Assembly: GCF_012035195.1 (NCBI RefSeq)
Contig: NZ_JAAVJH010000005.1
Span: forward strand, 186,001-250,000
Source of the DNA: Sphingomonas corticis
Lineage (GTDB): Bacteria > Pseudomonadota > Alphaproteobacteria > Sphingomonadales > Sphingomonadaceae
Reading direction: 5' to 3'
Length of the DNA stretch: 64,000 nt
Positions 9,211 through 18,948 of this stretch are shown here, in pieces; positions within the stretch are counted from its first letter, which is position 1; the number at the start of each line of letters is the position of its first letter. Both the position numbers and the translations under genes were made by a program. The notes beneath the pieces were generated by a model. The model saw only the letters and a program-made list of their open reading frames with translations. It had not been told where the DNA came from and searched no databases.

Positions 9211-9474
9211 TCAGCCGCGACGGTGCTTGCCGCCGTACTGCCGGCCGATATAGCCGCCGATCCGCGCCATCTCGCCCGCCGCGGCGTGCGCCGCTTCGGC
9301 ACAGCAGGGGAGGGGGTCGCGCTCGGCCTGGGTCGCGCGCATCGATACGCGGTCGCACAATTCCTCGATATCGGCGCGGCTCAGCAGGTTCTTTTCGCGC
9401 ATCAGGCACAGGAGGGTCTGCAGGATGACCATCGTCTCGTCCTGCCGGGGGGTCGCCAAGCCTTCGATGCCCAT
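9211..9474 (-). CDS. Small hypothetical protein with conserved Cys pair
   Basis: An 87-residue protein starting MGIEGLATPRQDETMVI, with a helical core (LCLMREKNLLSRADIEELCDRV) and a Cys-Cys pair (LPCCAEAA). AGGAGAG lies nine bases before the ATG, so the start is well supported. It resembles small unassigned proteins common in sphingomonads; I cannot give a function. A short inverted repeat (9484-9500) overlaps its ribosome binding site and could affect expression. Confidence 0.65.
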   Translation of the reverse strand: MGIEGLATPRQDETMVILQTLLCLMREKNLLSRADIEELCDRVSMRATQAERDPLPCCAEAAHAAAGEMARIGGYIGRQYGGKHRRG

Positions 9475-9483
9475 CGCGCGCTC

Positions 9484-9500
9484 TCCTATGTCTTATAGGA
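9484..9500. promoter_or_regulatory. Inverted repeat over the ribosome binding site of the 87-aa gene
   Basis: TCCTAT-N5-ATAGGA is a perfect six-base inverted repeat ending ten bases upstream of the ATG at 9474 and overlapping its Shine-Dalgarno sequence. It could be an operator or a small hairpin; no partner is known. Confidence 0.3.
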
Positions 9501-9539
9501 AAGGCACCATACCGCAGTTTCGATCCCGGTAAAAGCCGC

Positions 9540-11027
9540 TCACTCCAGCCCGCCGCCGAGCGAGCGATACAATTCGATCAGGTTGTTAGCCCGGTTCAGC
9601 CGCGTCGTGACGAGCTGCTGCTGCGCACCGTAGGACACCCGCTGCGCATCCAGCGAGACGAGGAACGAATCGACCCCCGCCCGATATCGCGCGTCGGACA
9701 GGCGCGCGGCGACCAGCGCTGCCTCCGCGCGGGCGGACTGGGCGGATACCTGTTCCTCGATCGTGCCGCGCTGCGCCAGCGCGTCGGCCACCTCGCGGAA
9801 GGCGGTCTGAATGGCGCGCTCGTAGGTCGCCACCGCCACCTTCTGCGAGGCGCGGGCGTAGTCGAGGTTGCCCCGGTTGCGCCCGCCGTCGAACAGCGGC
9901 AGCGATGCCTGCGGGGAGGCGGAGTAGGTGAAGGTGCCGCCGCCGAAGAGACCCGACAGTGCGGTCGAGATGGTGCCCAGCGTTGCGGTCAGCGAGATGC
10001 GCGGGAAGAACGCCGCGCGGGCCGCGCCGATGTTGGCGTTCTCGGCGATCAGCTGATGCTCGGCCTGCAGCACGTCGGGCCGCCGCAACAGCACCTCCGA
10101 CGACAGCGACGGGGGAAGCGCGTCGCGCGTCACCGGCGCCGCGGCGAGGCCGGTGGGCAGCTGCTCCGCCGGCACGGTGGTGCCCACCAGCAGGTTCAGC
10201 GCATTCTGGTCCTGCGCCACCCGCGTCGTCGCCGTCGCGATGTCGTTGCGGGCCGCCTGGTAGTTCGTCTCCGCCTGCCGCGCCTCCAGCTCGCTGGCGA
10301 CACCGATGCGGAACTGCGCGCGGGTGAGCCGCAGCGTCTCCTCGAACGTCTTCAGCGTCTCGCGCGCCAGCCGCAGCTGGTCCTGGTCGGACGCCATCGT
10401 CGTCCAGGCGGTCGCGACTTCGGCGATCAGGCTGATGCGTGCGCTGCGCTGCGCTTCCTCGCTGGCGAAATACTGTTCCAGCGCCGCCCGGTTCAGGTTG
10501 CGGACCCGGCCGAACAGGTCGAGCTCGAAGGCGGAGAAGCCCGCATTGGCGGTGTAGATCTCGATATTGGAGGAGGTGGCACCCGCCGCCGCCCCGCCGG
10601 CGCCCACGCCGCCCGCACCCGCACCGCCACCGGCGCCCGGCGTCCCGCCCGCGCCCGGCGTCGCGCCGCCCTGCGCGCCGAAGATGTTGTTCGTATAGGT
10701 CGCGCCGGCGGAGACGTTGGTGGTGGGCACCAGGTCGGCGCGCGTCACGCGATACTGCGCCCGCGCCTGAAGCACGTTGCCCGCCGCGATGGCGAGGTCG
10801 CGGTTGTTCTGCAACGCGGTGTCGATCACCTGCACCAGCCGGGGATCGACGAAGAACTGGCGCCAGCCGATCTTCGTGATGTCCGGCGCGTCCGTGGCGG
10901 CGCGCGGGTAGATGCCGCCCTCGGGCAGCGCGACCGGCACGGCGCCGGTGGGCCGCTCGTACTTGGGCGCCAGGTTGCAGGCGCTGAGCGCGGTGGCGGC
11001 CAGCAGCAGGGGCAGGAAGCGGGTCAC
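9540..11027 (-). CDS. RND efflux outer-membrane lipoprotein (OprM/NodT family)
   Basis: A 495-residue outer-membrane factor. The lipobox LSAC (Cys17) marks it as a lipoprotein. The two repeated OEP domains include the typical GWRQFFVDPRLVQVIDTALQ opening and the LPLFDGGRNRGNLDYA segment. It forms the trimeric exit duct that completes the tripartite pump with the adaptor and permease encoded just upstream. It starts five bases after the permease stop, so it is the last gene of the efflux operon. An unusual Gly/Ala/Pro-rich stretch (about residues 117-150, DNA 10579-10677) interrupts the first half, near where the first extracellular beta-hairpin is expected. Confidence 0.93.
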   Translation of the reverse strand: MTRFLPLLLAATALSACNLAPKYERPTGAVPVALPEGGIYPRAATDAPDITKIGWRQFFVDPRLVQVIDTALQNNRDLAIAAGNVLQARAQYRVTRADLVPTTNVSAGATYTNNIFGAQGGATPGAGGTPGAGGGAGAGGVGAGGAAAGATSSNIEIYTANAGFSAFELDLFGRVRNLNRAALEQYFASEEAQRSARISLIAEVATAWTTMASDQDQLRLARETLKTFEETLRLTRAQFRIGVASELEARQAETNYQAARNDIATATTRVAQDQNALNLLVGTTVPAEQLPTGLAAAPVTRDALPPSLSSEVLLRRPDVLQAEHQLIAENANIGAARAAFFPRISLTATLGTISTALSGLFGGGTFTYSASPQASLPLFDGGRNRGNLDYARASQKVAVATYERAIQTAFREVADALAQRGTIEEQVSAQSARAEAALVAARLSDARYRAGVDSFLVSLDAQRVSYGAQQQLVTTRLNRANNLIELYRSLGGGLE

Positions 11028-11031
11028 GGGA

Positions 11032-14000
11032 TCAGGCTCCTTCGCGCGCGGGCTCGTCGCCGTCGTGCGCGCGGTCGTGTTGGTCGTGGTGGCGGTGCTC
11101 CTGCGCCTCCGCCTGCGCCTTCTTGTCGCCGCCGAACAGGCGGACGACGACGACGAAGAACATCGGCACGAGGAAGATGGCGAGGATCGTGGCGGTCAGC
11201 ATCCCGCCCACCACCGCGCGACCGATGGCGTTCTGCCCGCCGGCGCCCGCGCCGGTCGACAGCGCCAGCGGCAGCACGCCGAAAATGAAGGCGAGGCTGG
11301 TCATGATGATCGGCCGAAGGCGCAGTCGCGCCGCCTCCACCGCGGCGTCGAAGGCGCTCATGCCCTCGGCGATCCGCTCCTCGGCGAACTCGACGATCAG
11401 GATCGCGTTCTTCGCCGCCACGCCCATGGTCGTGATGAGTCCGACCTGAAGGTAGATGTCGTTGTTCAGCCCCGTGATCGCCGCGGCGAGCAGCGCGCCG
11501 ACGACGCCCAGCGGCACCACCAGCAGCACGGAGATCGGCACCGACCAGCTCTCGTAAAGCGCAGCGAGGCACAGGAACACGATCAGCAGCGACAGGCCGT
11601 ACAGCATCGGCGCCTGCCCGCCGGACAGCCGCTCCTCATAGGAGAGGCCGGTCCATTCCAGCGCCGTTCCCGGCGGCAGCTTCGCGTGGATCTCCTCCAG
11701 CGCTTCCATCGCCGCGCCGGTGGCTTCGCCGGGTCCCGGCGAGCCCTGGATCTGCATCGCCGGCTGGCCGTTGTACCGCGTCAGCTGCACGGGGGCGAGC
11801 GCCCATTCCAGCGTCGAGAAGGCGGTATAGGGGACCATTTGCCCGGCCGCCCCGCGCACGAAGAACTGCCCGACATCCTCCGGCCGCAGGCGGAAGGGCG
11901 CGTCCGCCTGAACGTACACGCGCTTCACCCGGCCGCGATCGATGAAATCGTTGACGTACGCGCCGCCCCAGGCGGTCGACAGCGTGGAGTTGACCGACGC
12001 GAGGTCCAGCCCCAGCGCCCCCGCCTTGTCCTGGTCGACGTCCACCTTCAGCTGCGGCGCGTCCTCCAGGCTGAGCGGGCGGACCTGCGCCAGTCGCTTG
12101 TCCTGCGCCGCCATGCCCAGCATCATGTTGCGCGTCTGCGTCAGCTTCTCGTGGCCGATCCCCGCGACGTCGACCAGCTGCACGTCGAAACCGGTGGCAT
12201 TGCCCAGCTCCTGCACCGCGGGCGGCACCAGCGCGAAGATCATGCCGTCGGTATATTGGCTGAACGCGCCCATCGCGCGTCCGGCGATCGCCTGCGCCTT
12301 GTTCTCCGCGCCGGAACGGTCCGCCCAATCCTTCAGGCTGATGAAGGCCAGGCCCGCATTCTGCCCTTGTCCGGCGAAGCTGAAGCCGTTGATCGTGAAG
12401 ACCGACGCGACGTTCGCGCCTTCCGCCTTCAGGAAATGGTCGCGGATCAGCGCCAGGCCCTTGTCGGTGCGCGCCGTGGTGGCGCCCGACGGCCCCTGGA
12501 CCAGCGCGATCACCGTGCCCTGGTCCTCGTCCGGCAGGAAGCCGCTGGGCAGCCGCACGAACAGCAGCACCATTCCCGCGACCACGAGCAGGAAGACCAC
12601 GCCCGACCGCACCCAGTTGCGCGCGCCATACTTCACGCCGGCGACGTAGCGGTCGCGCGTGCGGTCGAACCGGTCGTTGAACCAGCGGAAGAAGCGCGCG
12701 ATCGGCCCCTTGCCCTCGTGCTTGTCCGGATCGTGCGGCTTCAGGATGGTGGCGCACAGCGCCGGCGTCAGGATCAGCGCGACCAGCACCGACAGCACCA
12801 TGGCGCTGACGATGGTGATCGAGAACTGGCGATAGATGACGCCGGTCGATCCGCCGAAGAAGGCCATCGGCAGGAACACCGCGGACAGGACGAGACCGAT
12901 GCCGACCAGCGCGGACGAGATCTCGTCCATCGACTTGCGTGCCGCCTGCTTGGGGCTGAGGCCCTCGTCCTGGATCAGCCGCTCGACGTTCTCCACCACC
13001 ACGATCGCGTCGTCGACCAACAACCCGATCGCCAGCACCATGCCGAACAGCGTCAGCGTGTTGATGGTGAACCCCGCCACCGCCATCACGCCGAAGGTGC
13101 CCAGCAGCACGACCGGCACCGCGATCGTCGGGATGATCGTGGCGCGCCAGTTCTGGAGGAAGAGGAACATCACGAGGAAGACGAGGACGACCGCCTCGAT
13201 CAGCGTCTCGATCACCTGCTCGACCGACAGGCGGACGAAAGGCGTGGTGTCGAAGGGGTAGACGACCTTCACGTCGGCGGGGAACTGCCGCGCAATCTCG
13301 TTCACGCGTGCCTTCACCAGCTCCACCGTGTCGAGCGCGTTCGCGCCCGCGGCCAGGCGGACGCCGAAGCCCGACGCCGGCTGCCCGTTGTAGCGGGTGT
13401 CGAAACCGTAATTCTCCGCGCCCAGCTCCAGCCGCGCGACGTCGCCCAGGCGCACGATCGCGCCGTCCGCGCCGGTCTTCAGCCGGATCTGCGCGAACTG
13501 CTCGGGCGTCTGCAACCGCGACTGGACGGAGACGGTCGCGTTCAGCATCTGCTCCTTGGGAGCGGGCTGCGCGCCGATCTGTCCGGCGGAGACCTGCGCG
13601 TTCTGCGCCTGCACCGCTGCGGTCACGTCCGCCACCGTCAGCTGGTAGTTGTTCAGCTTCAGCGGATCCAGCCAGATGCGCATCGCATATTGCGCGCCGA
13701 ACACCTGCAACTCGCCCACGCCGGACACGCGGCTGACGGGATCCTGCAGGCGCGAGACGACCATGTCGGACAGGTCGGTCGCGGTGTGGCTGCCGTCGGT
13801 CGAATACAGGCCGACGATCACCAGGAAGCTCGCCGCCGATTTCTGCACCTGCAGGCCCTGCCGCTGCACCTCCTGCGGCAGCAGCGGCGTCGCCGCCTGC
13901 AGCTTGTTCTGCACCTGGACCTGCGCGATGTCGGGATCGGTCCCCTGCTCGAACGTCAGCGTGATCGTGACGTTGCCCGACGAGGACGAGGAGGAGGAGA

Positions 14001-14232
14001 AGTAGCGCAGATTGTCGATGCCGCGCAGCTGCTGCTCGACGATCTGCGTGGTGGTGCGCTCCAGCGTCTCGGCGTCGGCGCCGGGGTAGACGGCGTTCAC
14101 CGTCACGGTGGGCGGCGCGATTTCCGGAAATTGCGCGACCGGCAGGCTGCGGATCGCGATGACGCCGGCCAGCATCAGCACGATGGCGATGACCCATGCG
14201 AAGATGGGCCGGTCGATGAAGAAGCGGGACAT
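11032..14232 (-). CDS. RND multidrug efflux permease (HAE1 family)
   Basis: A 1066-residue inner-membrane drug/proton antiporter that begins [23 protein letters not shown], as in AcrB/MexB/MexF. The proton-relay Asp pair is visible in [16 protein letters not shown] (about 407-408). Twelve membrane segments and two large periplasmic porter domains are expected from the length and the two-fold repeat. It exports amphipathic drugs, dyes or solvents; specificity cannot be read. It lies six bases after the adaptor gene and five before the outer-membrane gene: a complete operon. Confidence 0.96.
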   Translation of the reverse strand: MSRFFIDRPIFAWVIAIVLMLAGVIAIRSLPVAQFPEIAPPTVTVNAVYPGADAETLERTTTQIVEQQLRGIDNLRYFSSSSSSSGNVTITLTFEQGTDPDIAQVQVQNKLQAATPLLPQEVQRQGLQVQKSAASFLVIVGLYSTDGSHTATDLSDMVVSRLQDPVSRVSGVGELQVFGAQYAMRIWLDPLKLNNYQLTVADVTAAVQAQNAQVSAGQIGAQPAPKEQMLNATVSVQSRLQTPEQFAQIRLKTGADGAIVRLGDVARLELGAENYGFDTRYNGQPASGFGVRLAAGANALDTVELVKARVNEIARQFPADVKVVYPFDTTPFVRLSVEQVIETLIEAVVLVFLVMFLFLQNWRATIIPTIAVPVVLLGTFGVMAVAGFTINTLTLFGMVLAIGLLVDDAIVVVENVERLIQDEGLSPKQAARKSMDEISSALVGIGLVLSAVFLPMAFFGGSTGVIYRQFSITIVSAMVLSVLVALILTPALCATILKPHDPDKHEGKGPIARFFRWFNDRFDRTRDRYVAGVKYGARNWVRSGVVFLLVVAGMVLLFVRLPSGFLPDEDQGTVIALVQGPSGATTARTDKGLALIRDHFLKAEGANVASVFTINGFSFAGQGQNAGLAFISLKDWADRSGAENKAQAIAGRAMGAFSQYTDGMIFALVPPAVQELGNATGFDVQLVDVAGIGHEKLTQTRNMMLGMAAQDKRLAQVRPLSLEDAPQLKVDVDQDKAGALGLDLASVNSTLSTAWGGAYVNDFIDRGRVKRVYVQADAPFRLRPEDVGQFFVRGAAGQMVPYTAFSTLEWALAPVQLTRYNGQPAMQIQGSPGPGEATGAAMEALEEIHAKLPPGTALEWTGLSYEERLSGGQAPMLYGLSLLIVFLCLAALYESWSVPISVLLVVPLGVVGALLAAAITGLNNDIYLQVGLITTMGVAAKNAILIVEFAEERIAEGMSAFDAAVEAARLRLRPIIMTSLAFIFGVLPLALSTGAGAGGQNAIGRAVVGGMLTATILAIFLVPMFFVVVVRLFGGDKKAQAEAQEHRHHDQHDRAHDGDEPAREGA

Positions 14233-14238
14233 GGGAGG

Positions 14239-15468
14239 TTACTTCGCCTGAGCCTGCGACGGTGCGGCCTGCTGACCCCCCGCCTGCTGACCCCCCGCCT
14301 GCTGACCCCCCGCTTGCTGACCCTGGGGCTTGGCGTTCGGGTTCCACGGCACCGCGCGCACGGCCATGCCGGGCCGCAGCATCATCGCTCCCTCCATCAC
14401 CACCTTGTCGCCCGCGTTCAGGCCCTTGGTGACGATCCAATTGTCGCCGATCGTGCGCGTCGTCGTCAGGATGCGCGGCTGGAGCTTGCCGTCCGCGCCG
14501 ACGACCAGCGCGCTGGCCTGGCCGCGCTCGTCCCGCGTGACGGCGCGCTGCGGCACCAGCAGCGCGTCCGGCTCGGTGCCCTGGATCAGCTCGGCGCGCA
14601 CGTACATGCCGGGCAGCAGCAGACCGCGGGGGTTGGCGAAGCGGGCGCGGATCACCTGCGATCCGGTCGCGGGGTCGACGCTGACGTCGGCGAACTGCAA
14701 TTCGCCCTCGATCGGATAGACGCTGCCGTCCTCCAGCCGCAACCGGACCTTCGCCGCGCCGCCGCCGCGCGTCAGCTCTCCCGCCATCAGCTGCTGGCGC
14801 AGCTTCAGCAGGTCCGCGCTCGACTGCGGCACGTCGACGTAGATCGGGTCCAGCTTCTGGATGGTGGTCAGCGCATTGGTCTGCGCGGCGGACACCAGCG
14901 CGCCGGTCGTCGTCACCGATCGGCCGATCCGGCCGGAGATGGGCGCGCGGATGGTGGTGCGGGCAAGGTCGATCTGCGCGGATCGCAGCGCCGCCTGCTG
15001 TGCGGCGACGTCGGCGCGCGCCTGCTGCGACGAGGTGATCGAATTCTCATATTCCTGGCGGGCGATGGCGTTGATCTTCACCAGCTCGCCGTAGCGCCGC
15101 GTCAGCGCCTCGCTCGACGCGATGGCGGCGCGGGCGCGCGCCAGCGAAGCGCGCGCACTCGCCACCTGCGTCAGATAGGGCTGCGGGTCGATGCGATAGA
15201 GCGCCTGCCCCTTGGTGACGTTGTCGCCCTCCTCGAACAGCCGCGCCAGGACCAGGCCGTTGACCTGCGGGCGCACCTCCGACGTCTCGAACGCGGTGGT
15301 CCGGCCGGGCAGCGTCGTCGTCAGCGTCACTGCCTGGGGCTGCACCTGCACGACCTGCACCGTGGGCGGACCCTGCGGCGCTTGCCCCTGCTGTTGCGAG
15401 TCGCCGCCGCCGCCACACGCCGACAGCGTGAGGAGCACCGCAGGAAGGGTCAGGCGCACAAAGGTCAT
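14239..15468 (-). CDS. RND periplasmic adaptor (membrane fusion) lipoprotein
   Basis: A 409-residue membrane-fusion protein. The lipobox LSAC places the lipidated Cys at 18. The lipoyl/hairpin region includes SEVRPQVNGLVLARLFEEGDNVTKGQALYRIDP and the paired half-motif ARTTIRAPISGRIG. The ATG at 15468 is preferred, because a GTG at 15513 would put translation inside the operator palindrome. The C-terminus ends in repeated GQQAG units encoded by a 15-bp tandem repeat. It is the first gene of the efflux operon, divergent from the TetR gene, which probably represses it. Confidence 0.93.
   Translation of the reverse strand: MTFVRLTLPAVLLTLSACGGGGDSQQQGQAPQGPPTVQVVQVQPQAVTLTTTLPGRTTAFETSEVRPQVNGLVLARLFEEGDNVTKGQALYRIDPQPYLTQVASARASLARARAAIASSEALTRRYGELVKINAIARQEYENSITSSQQARADVAAQQAALRSAQIDLARTTIRAPISGRIGRSVTTTGALVSAAQTNALTTIQKLDPIYVDVPQSSADLLKLRQQLMAGELTRGGGAAKVRLRLEDGSVYPIEGELQFADVSVDPATGSQVIRARFANPRGLLLPGMYVRAELIQGTEPDALLVPQRAVTRDERGQASALVVGADGKLQPRILTTTRTIGDNWIVTKGLNAGDKVVMEGAMMLRPGMAVRAVPWNPNAKPQGQQAGGQQAGGQQAGGQQAAPSQAQAK
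14267..14326. repeat. 15-bp tandem repeat, about four copies
   Basis: The unit GCCTGCTGACCCCCC repeats perfectly at 14267-14281, 14282-14296 and 14297-14311, with a decayed fourth copy after that. On the minus strand it encodes the GQQAG repeats at the adaptor C-terminus. As a 15-bp unit it keeps frame, so copy number can vary without a frameshift. Confidence 0.9.
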
Positions 15469-15493
15469 GACAAACTCGCCGAGGATGATAAAT

Positions 15494-15513
15494 GTGAGTG
15501 ATCGATCACTCAC
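15494..15513. promoter_or_regulatory. Perfect 20-bp palindrome, likely TetR operator
   Basis: GTGAGTGATCGATCACTCAC equals its own reverse complement. It lies in the 80-bp gap between the divergent adaptor gene (start 15468) and the tetR gene (start 15549), the normal place for an operator that controls both the pump and the repressor itself. Confidence 0.8.
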
Positions 15514-15548
15514 TTTGCTGCTACTGCGAAGTAAGTGTCAGGTCAATC

Positions 15549-16199
15549 ATGGATTGTGGACGAGTGTCGGACGGCGCAACGACAAGGCATCAGCAAGGTT
15601 CCCAGCGCTCGCGCGCGGACGAGCGGCGCGAGCGGATCCTGACCGCGGCGAGCCGGCTGTTCGCCGAACAGGGATTCCACAACACCGGCATCGCGCAGAT
15701 CGCGCGCGAGTCGGACGTGCTGGTGGGACAGCTGTATCGCGATTTCGCCAGCAAGCAGGACATCATCGTCGCGATCGTCGAGCGCGACATGCAGGACTTC
15801 CTGCCCGACGTGGAACTGACCACCGCGCTCGACGCGAACGACCATCCCGCGATCCGCCGCTGGATCACCCGCTTCATCTCCTGCCCCCCCGAGGAAGGCG
15901 AAACCAACCATCGCGTCATTTCCGAGATCATCGCGGAAGCGGCGCGAAGCGACCGCGTCGCCGGTGTCGTCACCCGCATCCACCAGAGCTTCCGCAGTCA
16001 GTTGAGCAGCGCGCTCGAGCGGCTGGCACCGGGCGACGCGCGGGCGCGCCGGCGCGAGATGCTGGTGGAGGTGATCCTGACGATCTCCAGCGGTGTCTTT
16101 CAGCGCCGCGTCACCTTCCGCGACGCGCTGCCGGACGAGGTGATCGCGGTACTGGCGGAGGGCGTGCAGCGGCGCATCGACATGCTCGCCGCATCGTGA
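15549..16199 (+). CDS. TetR-family repressor of the adjacent RND pump
   Basis: A 216-residue regulator. The N-terminal helix-turn-helix is clear ([47 protein letters not shown], about 27-73); the C-terminal region (about 75-216) is the variable ligand/dimer domain. It is divergent from the efflux operon with a perfect palindrome between, as in AcrR/TtgR-type control, so it should repress the pump until a toxic substrate binds. The ATG at 15549 avoids starting inside the operator; a GTG at 15498 is inside it. Confidence 0.9.
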   Translation: MDCGRVSDGATTRHQQGSQRSRADERRERILTAASRLFAEQGFHNTGIAQIARESDVLVGQLYRDFASKQDIIVAIVERDMQDFLPDVELTTALDANDHPAIRRWITRFISCPPEEGETNHRVISEIIAEAARSDRVAGVVTRIHQSFRSQLSSALERLAPGDARARRREMLVEVILTISSGVFQRRVTFRDALPDEVIAVLAEGVQRRIDMLAAS

Positions 16200-16236
16200 T
16201 GGCGGAACCATCGCCGGTGCGCGCCCTTCTCGCGGG

Positions 16237-17811
16237 ATGACGCCAGCAATCCCCGGCCGCGCACCCTGGTGGCAGTGCGGCGTGATCTATCAGGTCTATC
16301 CCCGCTCGTTCCAGGACAGCGACGGCGATGGAGTCGGCGACCTGGCCGGGATCGAGGCGCGGCTCGACCATATCGCCGACCTCGGCGTCGATGCGATCTG
16401 GCTGTCGCCGATCTTCCCCTCGCCGATGGCGGATTTCGGCTACGACGTCGCCGACTATTGCGACGTGGAGCCGATGTTCGGCGATCTCGCCGCCTTCGAC
16501 CGGCTTCTCGCCGCCGCGCACGCGCGCGGGCTGAAGCTGCTGCTCGATTTCGTGCCCAACCACACCTCGACGCGGCATCCCTGGTTCGTCGCCAGCCGAT
16601 CCTCGCGCGACGACCCCAAGCGCGACTGGTACATCTGGCGCGATCCCGCACCCGATGGCGGCCCGCCGAACAACTGGGTCAGCGACATGGGCGGGCCGGC
16701 GTGGGAGCATGATCCGGCGACCGGCCAATATTACCTGCACACCTTCCTGAAGGAGCAGGCCGACCTCGACTGGCGCAACCCCGCGGTGGTGGCGGCGATG
16801 GGCGACGTGATGCGGTTCTGGCTGGGCCGCGGCGTCGACGGCTTCCGCATCGACGTGCTGTGGCACATCGTGAAGGCCGAGGGGCTGCCCGACAATCCAC
16901 GCAATCCCGACTGGCGCGAAGGAATGGCGGAGAAGCTGACCCTGCTCCAGCACCATTCCACCGACCAGCCGGAGGCGCACGCGCTGGCGGCACAGATGCG
17001 CGCGATCGCCGACGGTTACGGCGACAAGCTGCTGGTAGGTGAGATCTTCCTGCCGCGCGAGCGGCTGATGCGCTGGTACGGCACGCCGGAGCGCCGCGGG
17101 GTCCACCTGCCGTTCAACTTCGAGCTGATCGAGAATCCGTGGGATGCCGCCGTGCTGGCGCGTCTGATCGCCGGCTACGACGCCGCCATTCCCGCGCACG
17201 GCTGGCCCAATTGGGTCATCGGCAGCCACGACGCCCCCCGCATCGCCGCGCGCGTGGGCGAGGCGCAGGCGCGCGTCGCGGCGATGCTGCTGCTGACGCT
17301 GCGCGGCACGCCCACCTTGTACCAGGGCGACGAGCTCGGCATCGGCCCGGTCGCGATCCCGCCCGATCGCATCCGCGACCCGCAGGACCTGCGCCAGCCC
17401 GGGCAGGGGCTGGGCCGCGACCGTTCGCGCACGCCGATGGCATGGGACGACGGCGCGAACGCGGGCTTCTCCGTCGCGGCGCCGTGGCTGCCGCTCCACG
17501 CCGACTGGCGCACGCGCAACGTGGCGGCGCAGGGGGCGGACCCGGCGTCGATGCTGTCGCTCTACCGCCGCCTGCTGGCGCTGCGCCGCGCCGAGCCCGC
17601 GCTGTCGCTCGGCACGATGACGGTGCTGGACGCACCCTCGGGCATCCTCGCCTATCGACGGGAACACGGCGCACGGCGCCTGACGATCCTCCTCAACCTG
17701 ACCGCCGACGACGTCGCGGTCGACTGGAACGGGGAGGTGCTGCTGTCCACGCTGCCCGATCCGGTGCAGGCGGGAACGCTGCGCGGCAACGAGGGACTGA
17801 TCGTCGCATGA
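16237..17811 (+). CDS. GH13 alpha-glucosidase / alpha-amylase-type enzyme
   Basis: A 524-residue glycoside hydrolase with a (beta/alpha)8 barrel starting [26 protein letters not shown], typical of oligo-1,6-glucosidase-like GH13 members. Conserved regions: DFVPNHTS (about 105-112), nucleophile Asp206 in GFRIDV, acid/base Glu269 in GEIF, and transition-state Asp332 in GSHDAPR, where Ser replaces the usual Asn before His-Asp. There is no signal peptide, so it is cytoplasmic. It overlaps the GT4 gene by four bases, so the two probably act together on an intracellular oligosaccharide or compatible solute. Confidence 0.9.
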   Translation: MTPAIPGRAPWWQCGVIYQVYPRSFQDSDGDGVGDLAGIEARLDHIADLGVDAIWLSPIFPSPMADFGYDVADYCDVEPMFGDLAAFDRLLAAAHARGLKLLLDFVPNHTSTRHPWFVASRSSRDDPKRDWYIWRDPAPDGGPPNNWVSDMGGPAWEHDPATGQYYLHTFLKEQADLDWRNPAVVAAMGDVMRFWLGRGVDGFRIDVLWHIVKAEGLPDNPRNPDWREGMAEKLTLLQHHSTDQPEAHALAAQMRAIADGYGDKLLVGEIFLPRERLMRWYGTPERRGVHLPFNFELIENPWDAAVLARLIAGYDAAIPAHGWPNWVIGSHDAPRIAARVGEAQARVAAMLLLTLRGTPTLYQGDELGIGPVAIPPDRIRDPQDLRQPGQGLGRDRSRTPMAWDDGANAGFSVAAPWLPLHADWRTRNVAAQGADPASMLSLYRRLLALRRAEPALSLGTMTVLDAPSGILAYRREHGARRLTILLNLTADDVAVDWNGEVLLSTLPDPVQAGTLRGNEGLIVA

Positions 17812-18815
17812 GGATCGCGATGCTGGCACCGATCGCCTGGCGCACCCCGCCGCGCGCCTATGGCCCGTGGGAGCTGGTGACGTCGATGCTGACGGAGGCG
17901 CTGGTCGCGCGCGGCGTGGACGTGACGCTGTTCGCCACGCTGGACAGCGTCACCTCGGCCCGCCTCGACGGCGTGGTGCCCGCGCCGTACGAGGAGGATC
18001 CGGCCGTGGACGCGAAGGTGTGGGAGTATCGCCACCTGTCGCACCTGTTCGCGCAGGCCGACCGGTTCGACCTCATCCACAACCAGGCCGATTTCCCCGC
18101 CCACGCCTTCGCGCCGCTGGTCGCCACGCCGGTGGTGACGACGATACACGGCTTCGGCTCGGACCGCATCCTGCCGATGTACGCGGCGTATCAGGACCGC
18201 GTGCACTATGTCGCGATCAGCGACGCGGACCGGCATCGCGCGCTCCGCTACGCGGCGACGATCCACCACGGCATCCCCGTCGCCGACTTCACCTTCGATG
18301 CGGCGGGAAGCGACGACCTGCTGTTCTTCGGCCGCCTGCATCCGGACAAGGGCGCGGCGGAGGCGATCGCGGCGGCGCGCGCGAGCGGGCGCGCGCTCGA
18401 CCTCTACGGCGTGGTGCAGGACCGCGGCTATCACGAGCGCGAGGTGCTGCCCGCGCTGTCCGATGCCATCCGCTATCACGGCCCGGTCGGCGGCGCGGCA
18501 CGGGTGCGCGCGCTGGGCGCGGCGAGGGCGCTGCTCCACCTCATCAACTTCGACGAGCCGTTCGGCCTGTCCGTCATCGAGGCGATGGCCTGCGGCACGC
18601 CGGTGATCGCCAACCGCCGCGGCTCGATGCCCGAGCTGATCGAGGACGGCGTCACCGGCTTCCTCGTGGACTCGCCCGAACAGGCGCCGGCCGCGATCGA
18701 GCGCGCGGGCGAGATCGACCGGCGGGCCTGCCGCCGCGCGGTGGAGGAGCGCTTCTCCGTCGACCGGATGGCGGACGATTATGTGGCGCTGTACCGGCGG
18801 ATTCTGGGCGGATAG
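17808..18815 (+). CDS. GT4-family glycosyltransferase
   Basis: A 335-residue GT-B transferase. The N-terminal half begins [15 protein letters not shown] with the acceptor-side glycine-poor loop; the C-terminal half has the family motif [31 protein letters not shown] (about 246-278), where the Glu residues contact the nucleotide-sugar. The ATG overlaps the glucosidase stop (ATGA). Similar enzymes near amylase-like genes are annotated only as glycosyltransferases. Donor and acceptor are unknown. Confidence 0.87.
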   Translation: MRIAMLAPIAWRTPPRAYGPWELVTSMLTEALVARGVDVTLFATLDSVTSARLDGVVPAPYEEDPAVDAKVWEYRHLSHLFAQADRFDLIHNQADFPAHAFAPLVATPVVTTIHGFGSDRILPMYAAYQDRVHYVAISDADRHRALRYAATIHHGIPVADFTFDAAGSDDLLFFGRLHPDKGAAEAIAAARASGRALDLYGVVQDRGYHEREVLPALSDAIRYHGPVGGAARVRALGAARALLHLINFDEPFGLSVIEAMACGTPVIANRRGSMPELIEDGVTGFLVDSPEQAPAAIERAGEIDRRACRRAVEERFSVDRMADDYVALYRRILGG

Positions 18816-18816
18816 G

Positions 18817-18892
18817 TGCTCCTGCGAATGCAGGAGCCCAGAGCTTCAGGCGCTGGTACCCGTCACCCTGTCCTCCTGCCTCCGCAGGAGCA
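18817..18892. repeat. Repeat family B pair (GCTCCTGC hairpins) between convergent genes
   Basis: Two hairpins face each other: GCTCCTGC-gaat-GCAGGAGC (18818-18837) and CTCCTGC-ctcc-GCAGGAG (18873-18890). The region lies between the ends of the GT4 gene and accC and could act as a two-way transcript end. The same family recurs at 29.9, 31.8, 48.9 and 49.1 kb. Confidence 0.75.
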
Positions 18893-18948
18893 CGCCGCGC
18901 GTCGCCCCTGCCGCGCCGGCTGGTTTCCCCACCAACGGACGATCGCCT

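Noticed and set aside
6793..9498. A 901-codon plus-strand frame over the MscS gene
   Set aside because: A shadow of the channel gene; no domain, no ribosome site, biased composition.
14267..14326. Possible CRISPR-like array
   Set aside because: The repeats are direct, 15 bp, without spacers, and inside a coding region.
10912..15501. A 1529-codon open frame on the plus strand across the RND operon
   Set aside because: It is antisense to three clearly conserved efflux genes; its product is Arg/His/Gln-rich with no domain, as expected for shadow frames in GC-rich DNA.
18817..18892. Insertion-sequence ends
   Set aside because: The inverted hairpins have no transposase gene between or near them and match other intergenic copies in the window, so REP-like repeats fit better.
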